Source: Mesorhizobium huakuii (GTDB lineage: Bacteria; Pseudomonadota; Alphaproteobacteria; Rhizobiales; Rhizobiaceae). From it: a DNA stretch of 64,000 nt. Every line of letters starts with the position of its first letter. Position 1 is the first letter of the stretch. The notes beneath the pieces were generated by a model, which was not told the DNA's origin, ran no database searches, and saw only the letters and a list, made by a program, of their open reading frames with translations. Shown one piece after another: positions 7,676-16,293 of the stretch. A program made the position numbers and the translations under genes. The stretch lies in contig NZ_BSNY01000026.1 of the NCBI RefSeq assembly GCF_030160235.1, positions 62,001 through 126,000 on the forward strand. Reading direction: 5' to 3'.

Positions 7676-7703
7676 AGGGCGCGCTTATACGTCGTGCCGA
7701 CGT
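7676..7703 (+). other. oriT core with nick-like sequence and inverted repeat
   Basis: AGGGCGCGCTTATACGTCG at 7676-7694 closely resembles the conserved nick region of Ti-plasmid and RSF1010-type origins (AGGGCGCA.TTA core). It overlaps a perfect inverted repeat, ACGTCG-TGC-CGACGT, at 7689-7703. Its place between divergent traC and traA, 30 bases before traA, is where such origins sit. Cleavage itself is inferred. Confidence 0.7.
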
Positions 7704-7733
7704 GCCGTTTGACGTGCAAATGATCTGGTCGCG

Positions 7734-10700
7734 ATGGCGATCTATCATCTTCATGTCAAGGTCATTGGCCGCAAGGCTGGGTCGAGTGCTGTGGCTTCGG
7801 CCGCCTACCGCTCGGCTTCGCGGCTGCGTGACGAGCGCATCGAACGCACGCATGATTTCTCGACCAAGCGCGGTGTCGTCCATTCCGAGGTGATGCTGCC
7901 GGAGGATGCACCAGAGGCCTGGCGCGACCGCGAGCGGCTGTGGAACGATGTCGAGGCGTTCGAGGTCCGCAAGGATGCCCAGCTTGCGCGCGAGGTTGAG
8001 TTTGCCCTCCCGCGTGAACTCAGCCAGGCGCAAGGCATCGAACTGGCGCGCGACTTTGTAAAAGTGGAATTTGTCAGCAAGGGCATGGTGGCCGATCTCA
8101 ATGTGCATTGGGACAGGGCAGAAGATGGCAGTCCCAAACCGCATGCCCATGTCATGCTCACCATGCGGTCCGTGGATGAGAATGGTTTTGGCCCAAAGGT
8201 TCGCGACTGGAACCAGACCGAGCTGGTCGAGCGCTGGCGCGAGCGATGGGCGGAGCTGGCCAATGCGCGTCTGGCCGAACTCGACATCGACGCCCGCATC
8301 GATCATCGCAGTCTGGAAGCGCAGGGCATAGCGTTGGAGCCGCAGACCCAGATTGGTGCGCCGGCTCAACGCATTGAGGGCAGTGGCCTTGCTGCTGGCG
8401 ACATTGAAGCAGATCGCGCCGAACTGCATCGCGAGATCGCGCGCAACAATGGTGCGCGCATTATTGCCGATCCATCCGTGGCGCTCGATGCCATCACGCA
8501 TCAGCAATCGACTTTCACCCGAAAGGACATCGCGAAGTTCGCGCATCGCCACAGCGATGGAATGGAGCAGTTCAACGCGGTGATGGCAGCCATCAGCAAC
8601 GCACCCGATCTGGTCGAACTCGGCAAGGACGGACGCGGCGAGGACCGCTTCACCACAAGGCAGATGATCGAGACGGAACTGCGCCTCCACCGCGCAGCAG
8701 AACGCATGGCCGGAGAGGAACGTCATGCGGTGAGTGACCGGGATCGTGCGATGGGTTTGGCGCAGGCCGGGCAGCGTGACCTTGCACTGTCAGGCGAGCA
8801 GACCGCTGCGCTTGCGCACATCACGGATGCCCGCAGCCTTGGTGTCATTGTCGGCTTTGCCGGGACGGGTAAGAGCGCCATGCTGGGTGTTGCCCGCCAG
8901 GCATGGGCAGCGGCGGGCTATGAGGTCCGAGGCGCGGCGCTTTCCGGCATTGCCGCGGAGAACCTTGAAGGCGGTTCAGGCATCCCGTCACGCACCATCG
9001 CCAGTATGGAGTATCGCTGGGGACAGGGCAGGGATCTGCTCACCTCGCGCGATGTCCTGGTGATCGATGAGGCCGGCATGGTCGGCACGCGCCAGTTGGA
9101 GCGCGTGCTCTCCCATGCGGCGGACGTTGGCGCAAAAGTCGTCCTCGTCGGCGACCCGCAGCAGTTGCAGGCAATCGAAGCCGGTGCTGCATTCCGTTCC
9201 ATCCATGAGCGTCATGGCGGCGTCGAAATCGGCCAGGTGCGCCGGCAGCGCGAGGACTGGCAGCGCGATGCCACGCGCGATCTGGCAACCGGCAGGATCA
9301 GCGCCGCGATCAGCGCCTACGACGCGCGAGACATGGTGCATCAGGCTGCAACGCGCGACGAAGCGCGAGGTGAACTCGTCGAGCGCTGGGATCGCGACAG
9401 GCAGGCGCATCCAGAGGCAAGCCGGATAATCCTCACCCATACAAACGACGAGGTGCGGGCGCTGAACCAGGCAGCGCGCGAGCGCATGCGCATTGCAGGA
9501 AATCTCGGAGATGATGTTCCGATAAGCGTCGAACGCGGTGCAAGGACCTTCGCCAGTGGCGATCGCGTCATGTTCCTGCGCAACGAGCGCGGGCTCGGCG
9601 TCAAGAACGGCACGCTGGGCATCGTGGAGGAAGTCAGCACACAGAGCATGACCGTGCGCACCTATGACGGCAGGTCTGTGCGCTTTGACCTGAAAGACTA
9701 TGCCGACATCGACCATGGCTATGCAGCGACTATTCACAAGGCGCAGGGCATGACCGTCGACCGGACCCATGTGCTCGCCACGCCTGGCATGGATGCGCAC
9801 GGCAGCTACGTCGCACTATCCCGGCATCGTGACGGCACAGACCTCCACTACGCCAGTGACGACTTCGCAACCCGTGAACAGCTCGTACAGACGCTGTCAC
9901 GGGACCGCGCCAAGGACATGGCGTCGGATTACGAGCAAGTCGACCCGGCGCAAAGCTATGCCGAGCGGCGCGGCATCACGTTCCGAGAGCGTCTGGTCGA
10001 GATCGTGCGCCGCGTCGTTCCCGAGAAGCTGCGCGACAGGATCGGCGGATTGCTGGACGGGTTGCGCTCGCCCGGAGATGGCGAGCCCGGCCAGGAACGT
10101 GGACCTGGGCCGGGAAGGGAGAATGTTGGGGCGCAGATCGCAAATGGCGCTGCCAGGCCGGAAAGGGAGAAGCCAAGGCCGGATGCACAGCGCAACACGG
10201 AAGCACCACTGGATCCAGAAGCTGCGTTGCGCGGCGCTCGTACGCAAGCGCTTGTGCGCCACGCGCGTGCGATCGACGCGATGTTGCACAACGCAAATGC
10301 GGACGGGCGGGGCAGTCCCGACCAGATGCGCGAACTGAAAGATGCCCGTAGCGCTTTCGAGAAGGTGCGACCCCACGGCTGGCGCGATGCCGAAGCGGCC
10401 TATGTGAAAAATCCCGAACTTGTCCGCGAGGCGGGGGCCGGCCGCGTTAGCCGCATCGTGCTCGCGCTCCAGCTTGAAACGGAAATCCGCACCGGGATGG
10501 ACCTCGATCCCGGCCGCCGTGCTGACCGGTTCGTGGAGCGTTGGCAAAGGCTCGACCGGACGGGACGGGAGCAATATCAGGCCGGCGACATGTCCGGCTA
10601 CAAGTCAACGCGCTCGGCCATGTCCGACATGGCCAAAAGCCTTGAACGCGATCCGCAGCTGGAATCGCTCCTCGCCAACCGCAAGCGCGACCTCGGCATT

Positions 10701-10787
10701 CAAACCGATTCTGGCCGCCGCCTCGGCGCGGAACTCGCGTTCAGTCACGGCCTGGGACTCGGAAGGGGGCGCGACATCGGAATCTGA
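7734..10787 (+). CDS. traA: Ti-type conjugative transfer relaxase TraA
   Basis: Relaxase and helicase that nicks oriT and unwinds the transferred strand. The N-terminal MOBQ (MobA/MobL) domain starts MAIYHLHVKVIGRKAGSSAVASAAY and has the metal-binding histidines in KPHAHVMLT (H137, H139). A TraI/RecD-type helicase follows: Walker A GFAGTGKSA near 373, VIDEAGMVG near 442, VGDPQQLQ near 468, and TIHKAQGMT near 663 followed by SYVALSRHRDG. The last 200 residues are charged and helical. At 1017 residues it is in the usual range for the family and appears intact. No type IV secretion genes are visible here, so the element is mobilisable at most, unless those genes lie to the left. Confidence 0.93.
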   Translation: MAIYHLHVKVIGRKAGSSAVASAAYRSASRLRDERIERTHDFSTKRGVVHSEVMLPEDAPEAWRDRERLWNDVEAFEVRKDAQLAREVEFALPRELSQAQGIELARDFVKVEFVSKGMVADLNVHWDRAEDGSPKPHAHVMLTMRSVDENGFGPKVRDWNQTELVERWRERWAELANARLAELDIDARIDHRSLEAQGIALEPQTQIGAPAQRIEGSGLAAGDIEADRAELHREIARNNGARIIADPSVALDAITHQQSTFTRKDIAKFAHRHSDGMEQFNAVMAAISNAPDLVELGKDGRGEDRFTTRQMIETELRLHRAAERMAGEERHAVSDRDRAMGLAQAGQRDLALSGEQTAALAHITDARSLGVIVGFAGTGKSAMLGVARQAWAAAGYEVRGAALSGIAAENLEGGSGIPSRTIASMEYRWGQGRDLLTSRDVLVIDEAGMVGTRQLERVLSHAADVGAKVVLVGDPQQLQAIEAGAAFRSIHERHGGVEIGQVRRQREDWQRDATRDLATGRISAAISAYDARDMVHQAATRDEARGELVERWDRDRQAHPEASRIILTHTNDEVRALNQAARERMRIAGNLGDDVPISVERGARTFASGDRVMFLRNERGLGVKNGTLGIVEEVSTQSMTVRTYDGRSVRFDLKDYADIDHGYAATIHKAQGMTVDRTHVLATPGMDAHGSYVALSRHRDGTDLHYASDDFATREQLVQTLSRDRAKDMASDYEQVDPAQSYAERRGITFRERLVEIVRRVVPEKLRDRIGGLLDGLRSPGDGEPGQERGPGPGRENVGAQIANGAARPEREKPRPDAQRNTEAPLDPEAALRGARTQALVRHARAIDAMLHNANADGRGSPDQMRELKDARSAFEKVRPHGWRDAEAAYVKNPELVREAGAGRVSRIVLALQLETEIRTGMDLDPGRRADRFVERWQRLDRTGREQYQAGDMSGYKSTRSAMSDMAKSLERDPQLESLLANRKRDLGIQTDSGRRLGAELAFSHGLGLGRGRDIGI

Positions 10788-10914
10788 CTCATCCGATTTG
10801 CCGCCGATAACACGTCAGCTTACGATACGGCGGCAACCCGTATTGCGCGGCTGCGGTTCCCCACTATGCCTGCCCACCAGATATCAGAAGCATCCAGCAG
10901 GAGGCAGGCCAGCC

Positions 10915-11145
10915 ATGCCAGAACCCGACCGTATCATCCGCAGCAGAACTGTCCTTGCCCGGACCGGCCTGTCCCGCTCAACCATGTATCGCAAGATCGC
11001 CGAAGGCACATTTCCGGCTCAGATCAGGATCAGTGTCAACGGTGCCGGATGGCGGGAGTCGGATATCAATCGGTGGATTGAGAATCCCGCATCGTGGAGG
11101 CCGAGGCGAGATGATGAAATCCGATTGCAAGAGGTGGCAAAATGA
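10915..11145 (+). CDS. AlpA-family phage/element regulatory protein
   Basis: A protein of 76 residues from ATG 10915, with CAGGAGGCAGG upstream. The winged helix-turn-helix reads RSRTVLARTGLSRSTMYRKIAEGTFPAQIRI, then GWRESDINRWIEN, which is the standard AlpA/MerR-like excisionase pattern. AlpA proteins activate integrase or excision genes of prophages and integrative elements. It is the last gene before the tRNA-end sequence at 11289, the expected position for an excision regulator near an attachment site. Confidence 0.85.
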   Translation: MPEPDRIIRSRTVLARTGLSRSTMYRKIAEGTFPAQIRISVNGAGWRESDINRWIENPASWRPRRDDEIRLQEVAK

Positions 11146-11288
11146 TCGCATCTATCGCATCATGCAAAGCAATTTTCTGTGGAAAACGGAACCAAACCAT
11201 CGGTATGATTTTTGATTGGGTAATTTTGTGGGTATTGATCAATATCCTCACTGACTATTTGTAAGTAAATTCAAATAGATAGCTAACA

Positions 11289-11311
11289 GTTCGAATCCGC
11301 CTCTGGCACCA
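11289..11311 (+). other. tRNA 3'-end fragment, candidate attachment site
   Basis: GTTCGAATCCGCCTCTGGCACCA has the T-loop (TTCGAAT) and an acceptor 3' strand with CCA end, like a tRNA-Leu with a GCCAGAG 5' strand. There is no D-arm or anticodon arm upstream, which is AT-rich, so this is a fragment and not a gene. Site-specific integrases that use tRNA genes leave such copies at element ends. The broken integrase start follows within 100 bases. The T-stem is one base short of normal, consistent with decay. Confidence 0.6.
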
Positions 11312-11403
11312 TCACTTTCCCCGCCTCTCGCTTTTGCCAAGGCTCCTTCGTTTGCGTCTCCGCAAACGGCTGAATTTGTTTCGACACGAAGGCCGCCTGA
11401 CAG

Positions 11404-11565
11404 TTGGCGCTCCGCGACGTGAAATGCCGCGATGCCCGGTTCGCGTCCAGGCTTCTGAAACTATCCGACGGTGGCGGGTTGCGGCTGCGTATCCAGCCAC
11501 CGGGAACCTGCCTATCGCGCCTCGCCTATCGGATCGATGGAAGTCTGCGCCCACCCTGCGCCGGG
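11404..11565 (+). pseudogene. P4-type tyrosine integrase, N-terminal remnant
   Basis: The frame reads ALRDVKCRDARFASRLLKLSDGGGLRLRIQPPG, then LAYRIDG, which matches the N-terminal arm-binding domain of P4-like integrases (pattern ..KLSDGGGL.L.V.P.G...W...YR). After about 50 residues the match is lost, with signs of a frame change, and no catalytic R-H-R-Y domain is visible before 11726. Integrases of this family are about 400 residues and lie directly beside the tRNA end, as here. The element can no longer integrate with this copy. The rest of 11312-11726 holds no other recognisable gene. Confidence 0.6.
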
Positions 11566-11726
11566 CGCCTCGCCATAAGCTCCCAGCTCGGGTGGCGGTC
11601 GGAGCGCCGTATCAGATTTCCTGCAGCTTTGTGGATCTCAGCCGCGCCTGTCGCTTCAACGGGTGTATTCCTCGTATCTTCCAGCGTCAGAGCGTCCCGA
11701 CAAGCGTGCTCGGAAATCCGACCAAT

Positions 11727-12946
11727 CTAGAGGCCAAACACCGGCATGCGGACATGTGCCGATGGTCGGTAGGAAATCCGTTTATCGAGACCATCGAACA
11801 CGATGCCACGGGCAAGAAGAGTGGTCACGGCGATGCCCGTTATCGTCTCAACCAGGCGAAGCGATCCGGATCAGGGTTGAGCGCCGGATCGCGGCTAGCG
11901 GCGGCCAAGGTCACGATGATTATATCGTTCGGTCGCATTGCCTGGCCGGCTACGACGCCGTCGCGTGCCACGAAGCGAAGGGTGCTGTGTGTTATCGGGT
12001 CGAATCGCAACACTTCCTGAATAACCTTCTCAATCAGGGCGGGATCGCCCCGAACGGCAGCCAGCGCATCGGGATAGCGTGCCAACGCGACAAGGGTCGA
12101 GCCGATCAGGGCAGAGGTTCCGGCGAAGCCTTGTGCCATTAACCCTATGCCATTGGCGATCACCTGATCCGCATCCAGCCTGCCGGAGCGCGCCGCTTGT
12201 CGCGACAGTATGGCAAGCAGCGAACCGTCATCAACCTGCACAGTTCCCAACATGTCTCGAAACAGATCGAGAAGCCTGGCCGAGCTTTCGGCGCCGGCTC
12301 GCAGGATGGCAGGGGTGAGCGAGGGAACGCCGGTGACCGCGGCCGTTGCGGCCGCGCCGTAGTCGCCCATCCAGCGCGCGACGTCCGAAAAGCTGGCGGC
12401 TGGGACGCCGAGCAAGCTCATAATGACCTGTGACGGCAAGGCCGAGACAAATTGGTTCAGCCGTTCGCCGTCAACCTCCGGCATGATGGTTGCCCCGAGA
12501 TTCCCGGCGAGATCATTTGCGAGATCGGCAACGCGTCGTTCGCTCAGGCCTTCGAGTGCGTTCGTCACCGTGCTTTTCAATGGACAGTGAATTTCTCCAT
12601 CGTTCATCCGCACGAGGCGGCTGAAAATCTCGGCCACAGGCGAGCCGATCAGCGGCTCGGGAACCGGGCTTGCCAGCGGCCTCGTTAAACAAAGCGGGCT
12701 GGTCAGCACCGCGTTTACCGCTGCCGCGCTGACGGCGACCCACGGCCCGGCCGGTTCCTCTCGATAAATCGGCTCGCCCGACACCAAACGAGCATAGAAG
12801 GGGTAGGGATCGGCGTGTGCCGCCGCCGCCCGCACGTGAGTGGGCTCACCTGTGCCGCCTGGCATGACCGAACCCAAGCCTGCCGCGTCGGGCGCCTCGG
12901 AGGCATCAGCATTGTCCTGCGGGTTCGCCACGTCGGGTCTCCTCAT
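11727..12946 (-). pseudogene. cytochrome P450 with haem-loop deletion and frameshift
   Basis: The main frame (12946 to 11840, 368 residues) is a bacterial class I P450: an N-terminal DPYPFYARL segment, an I-helix region AQGFAGTSALIG, the ExxR motif EVLR, and a C-terminal stretch to DPDRFAWLRR, where it stops. The cysteine haem-ligand loop (FG.G.H.C.G) should follow and is absent. In another frame the genuine P450 ending appears directly afterwards (GIAVTTLLARG...ISYRPSAHVRMPVF), ending at 11727. A deletion of roughly 20-25 codons, not a multiple of three, removed the haem ligand, so the product cannot be an active P450. The start overlaps the upstream stop (ATGA), so it was once co-transcribed with the lyase gene. 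Confidence 0.8.
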
Positions 12947-14190
12947 AAAACCGATTGATCGAAGCCGGGCCGGCCGGCGCGTGTTGTCGCTCTCAATCCA
13001 CGCGCCAGGTCACGCTTCAGGTCCTCGATGTCCTCGAGACCGATTTGCAGGCGGATCAGCGGCCCCTCGAAAACGCCATCGGCGACAGTCCGATCCGAGA
13101 GATCGACCTGCATAGCGAGGCTGCCGTAGCTGCCCCACGAAAAGCCGAGGCCGAATATCTCGAGCGCATCGAGAAATGCATGCGACTGGCTGCCGGCTGC
13201 GAGAACAATCGAGAAGACCCCGCTTGCTCCGGAGAAATCGCGCATCCAGACAGCATGGTCCGGATGGCTCGGAAGGGCGGGATTGAGCACACGCGCGATG
13301 CCGGGCTGATGCTCGAGCCACGACGCGATCTCGATCGCGCTTTTTTGATGGTGGGCGAGCCGCACGCCCATCGTCCGCAGACCACGCAGGACCTGATAGG
13401 TGTCATCGGGTGCCGCAGGTATTCCGAGCGTCAGGAACATCTCCCAGAGCCGCGGCCAGGTGGCAGCGTTTGTCGAGACCGTGCCAAGCAGCAGGTCGGA
13501 ATGGCCGCCGGGATATTTCGTCGCTGCATGGATGGAGATATCCACGCCATGGTCGAGCGGCCGGAAGAACAGCGGTGTCGCCCAGCTGTTGTCCATCATG
13601 ACGACAGCGTCGCCAGCGTGAGCCACCCTGGCGATTGCCGAAATATCCTGCACTTCGAATGTGTTGGAGGCCGGAGACTCGGTGAAGACGACCTTGGTGT
13701 TGGATCGCAGCAGCCGTTTGATGCCGGCGCCGATGCGCGGCTCGTAATATTCGACCTCTATCCCCATGCGCCTCAGCACAAGGTCAGCGAACTGGCGGGT
13801 CGGCGCATAGACGGAATCTGTGATCAGCGCATGATCGCCGGCGGACAGAAAGGCCAGCAGAGGCAGAGCGACAGCCGCTTGGCCCGACGGAACCAGGACC
13901 GTTCCAGCCGAACCCTCCAACTCGTCGATGGCGCCGGAAAGTGCCTCGGTGGTTGGCGTTCCGTGTGTCGCATAGATGTATTTCTGGTCACGTGCCGCCA
14001 TCGTTCGAGCGTTTGGGAAAAGCACTGTCGATGCATGCACGACAGGCGGATTGACGAAGCCGAAATAGCTGCCCGGCTCATAGCCGATATGCGCCAACCG
14101 CGTGTTGATGCCCGCCTGTGTCGGGCTTTGTCCTCCAGGCATGATCTGGTCTTCCGAAAGCTGCGCGGCTGGAATTGTGACCTGCCGCAT
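12943..14190 (-). CDS. cystathionine beta-lyase-like PLP enzyme
   Basis: Cys/Met-metabolism family enzyme (fold type I), expected to cleave a C-S bond in cystathionine or a related thioether. Visible features are YATHGTPTTEAL near the start of the fold, the SGQAAVALPLLAF cofactor-binding turn, MMDNSWATPLF, and the PLP lysine in HAATKYPGGHSD. ATG 14190 overlaps the stop of the preceding gene by one base (TGATG), giving 415 residues. ATG 14142 has GGAAGA upstream and gives 399, closer to the family's usual length. It sits in a block with an amino-acid binding protein and a PEP mutase-like enzyme, suggesting use of an amino-acid-like compound; the exact substrate is not deducible. Confidence 0.82.
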   Translation of the reverse strand: MRQVTIPAAQLSEDQIMPGGQSPTQAGINTRLAHIGYEPGSYFGFVNPPVVHASTVLFPNARTMAARDQKYIYATHGTPTTEALSGAIDELEGSAGTVLVPSGQAAVALPLLAFLSAGDHALITDSVYAPTRQFADLVLRRMGIEVEYYEPRIGAGIKRLLRSNTKVVFTESPASNTFEVQDISAIARVAHAGDAVVMMDNSWATPLFFRPLDHGVDISIHAATKYPGGHSDLLLGTVSTNAATWPRLWEMFLTLGIPAAPDDTYQVLRGLRTMGVRLAHHQKSAIEIASWLEHQPGIARVLNPALPSHPDHAVWMRDFSGASGVFSIVLAAGSQSHAFLDALEIFGLGFSWGSYGSLAMQVDLSDRTVADGVFEGPLIRLQIGLEDIEDLKRDLARGLRATTRAGRPGFDQSVL

Positions 14191-15215
14191 CAGCGTAGGG
14201 GCGGAGCATATTGCAGACCGCCATTGGTCCACAAAGCGTTGATGCCGCGAGCGATCTTCAACGGGCTTCCGGCTCCGACATTGCGTTCGAAAACCTCGCC
14301 GTAGTTGCCGACGTGCTTGACGATGCGAGCAACCCAGTCGCTATCGAGACCAAGATCCGCGCCCAACTTGCTGTCCGCTTCCTGCCCGAGCACACGCTTC
14401 ACTTCAGGATTGCCATTGACCTTCATGTCCTCGACGTTGGCCTGGGTTATGCCCAGTTCCTCCGCAGTCACCATCGCGTAGTGCGTCCAGCTGACGATAT
14501 CGAACCACCTGTCGTCGCCTTGGCGGACCGCCGACCCAAGCGGCTCCTTGGAAATGACCTCGGGAAGAACAATGTGGTCGGCTGGGTTGGCGAGTGTCAG
14601 ACGGACGCCGTACAGTGCCGACTGGTCGATGGTGACGACATCACAGCGTCCGGAATCGTACGCGGACTGGATTTCCTCGAGCTTTTCAAAGACTACGGGA
14701 TTGTACCGGATCTTATTGGCCTTGAAGTAATCGGCAACATTCAGCTCGCTGGTCGTACCCGTCTGGATACAGACCGAAGCGCCGTCCAATTGCCGGGCCG
14801 ATTTCACTCCGGGCAACCTCTTGGAATTGATCATGAAGCCTTGGCCGTCATAGTAGTTTACGGCCCTGAAGTTCAGACCAAGGGCAGTGTCGCGATTGAG
14901 AGACCACGTGGTGTTGTATTGAAGGATATCGACCTCGCCCGACTGGATAGCCGTAAACCGCTCCTTGGCCGACAGGGGCGAAAACTTGACCGCATTAGGG
15001 TCGTCGAAAATTGCAGCGGCGACAGCGCGGCAAAGATCAACGTCGAGACCGGACCATTCACCCTTGTTATCGGGAGTTGAAAACCCGGCAACGCCGGTAC
15101 TCACACCGCATTTGACGAAGCCGGCGGTCTTGACGTTATCGAGTGTGTCCGCAGCCGCGGGCATCGCGAGTGCAAGCAGCGACACAGCGGGCACCAGTCT
15201 CCACAATTTGCTCAT
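14190..15215 (-). CDS. aapJ: general L-amino-acid ABC transporter substrate-binding protein (AapJ-type)
   Basis: Periplasmic binding protein of 341 residues. A signal peptide (MSKLWRLVPAVSLLALAMPAAA) is followed by the AapJ pattern throughout: GFVKCGVSTG, LDVDLCRAVAAAIF, FTAIQSGEVDIL, TTWSLNRDTALGL, YDGQGFMI, VCIQTGTTSELN, and the ending GGLQYAPPLR. Start ATG 15215 is preceded by AAGGGG. In rhizobia aapJ normally leads an aapJQMP operon; here no permease or ATPase follows, so this is an orphan copy that may use a transporter encoded elsewhere. The neighbouring lyase suggests a sulfur-containing or unusual amino acid as ligand (inference). Confidence 0.88.
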   Translation of the reverse strand: MSKLWRLVPAVSLLALAMPAAADTLDNVKTAGFVKCGVSTGVAGFSTPDNKGEWSGLDVDLCRAVAAAIFDDPNAVKFSPLSAKERFTAIQSGEVDILQYNTTWSLNRDTALGLNFRAVNYYDGQGFMINSKRLPGVKSARQLDGASVCIQTGTTSELNVADYFKANKIRYNPVVFEKLEEIQSAYDSGRCDVVTIDQSALYGVRLTLANPADHIVLPEVISKEPLGSAVRQGDDRWFDIVSWTHYAMVTAEELGITQANVEDMKVNGNPEVKRVLGQEADSKLGADLGLDSDWVARIVKHVGNYGEVFERNVGAGSPLKIARGINALWTNGGLQYAPPLR

Positions 15216-15343
15216 TTCATCCCCTTTTTGCGTTGAACCATGGATCTTCGATCGGAGCATCGGGACTGCCGATCTTCGTGTTCGTGCTGGCTTGCCTTGA
15301 GTGAAACGGTGGCTGCGCGAGCCTGCGCCGCGACGCCATCCGA

Positions 15344-16186
15344 TCACCTGGAGAAGAGAGCGTTCAGCTCCTGCTGGCCGATCTGGTCGGCCGCGAAATT
15401 GATCGTGCCCTGATCGCACAATTCGCGGACGCTGCGGCGCACAAGCCCAAGAGCGGATCGCGCTATGCTGCCACCGAGGCTGATCCGTTTCACGCCGATG
15501 TCGAGCAACACCGGCACGCTCAACGGAACGGGCCCCCAACCAATGACAATGTTGACCGGACCGTTGATTTCGCTGACCAGTGTCCTGATCGTGTCCAGGT
15601 CGTTGGGGCCGCACGGATACACACTGTCGGCCCCGGCCTCGAGAAACAGGTTCGCCCGCCTTATGGCGGTCGCCAGCGGATCGGGCACCCCTACAAGGAA
15701 CGCATCGATCTTGGCGTTGAGGACAAAGGCGCCGCCGCTTGCTTCAATCGTGGTTTTTGCTGCCCTGATGCGCTCGACCGCCAGCCCCTCATCGTAAAGG
15801 CCTTCGGCGCGGGGATTGTTGTCCTCAATATTGCCGCCAGCCAGGCCAGCCGCCATGGCAAGCCTGATCGTTTCGGCAACCGTTTGTGCGTCGGGGCCGT
15901 AGCCGTCCTCAAGATCGCCATTCACCGGCAAGGAGACGGCATCGACGATCTGCCGAAGCCGTTGGAACATCTCCTCACGCGTCAGCACAGATCCAGCATC
16001 GCGAATGTCGAAGTCCGGCTTGCCAAGCGAGAACGCGATCCCGGCACTGGTGGTGCCGATTGCCGGCAAGCCTCCATCGGCGAGGATGACGGCGCTTCCG
16101 GCGTCCCATGCATTGGGCATGACGAAGCCTTGTTCGGCAAGGTGGAGCGCCTTGAACACCTTCGCCTTTTCGATCTGCATATCCAC
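15344..16186 (-). CDS. isocitrate lyase/PEP mutase superfamily enzyme
   Basis: A 280-residue (beta/alpha)8-barrel enzyme that makes or breaks C-C or C-P bonds next to a 2-oxo acid. Key segments are NAWDAGSA near residue 25, GTTSAGIAFSLG, the Mg-binding region GDLEDGYG near 91, NIEDNNP near 119, and LNAKIDAFLVG. Members of this subgroup are often annotated as oxaloacetate decarboxylase or 2-methylisocitrate lyase-like, but they lack the full isocitrate lyase signature KKCGH, so a precise reaction is not assigned. Divergent from the LysR gene across 107 bases, it is the likely first gene of the LysR-controlled block running to the P450 relic. Confidence 0.8.
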   Translation of the reverse strand: MDMQIEKAKVFKALHLAEQGFVMPNAWDAGSAVILADGGLPAIGTTSAGIAFSLGKPDFDIRDAGSVLTREEMFQRLRQIVDAVSLPVNGDLEDGYGPDAQTVAETIRLAMAAGLAGGNIEDNNPRAEGLYDEGLAVERIRAAKTTIEASGGAFVLNAKIDAFLVGVPDPLATAIRRANLFLEAGADSVYPCGPNDLDTIRTLVSEINGPVNIVIGWGPVPLSVPVLLDIGVKRISLGGSIARSALGLVRRSVRELCDQGTINFAADQIGQQELNALFSR

Positions 16187-16293
16187 GCGTCTGTCCTCCG
16201 CAATTCACCGGTGAAGAGACTGCTATTAGCCTTGACTGCATTCGTCCAATTTCTAATATCTTTCGACCTCATAGATTTTATTTATAGGCCGAA

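Noticed and set aside
11289-11311. Complete tRNA gene
   Set aside because: Only the T-loop and acceptor 3' strand are present; the preceding 70 bases form no D-arm or anticodon arm.
12955-14304. Plus-strand frame of 449 codons
   Set aside because: Antisense of the beta-lyase-like gene, which has a clear PLP lysine motif and coupled neighbours.
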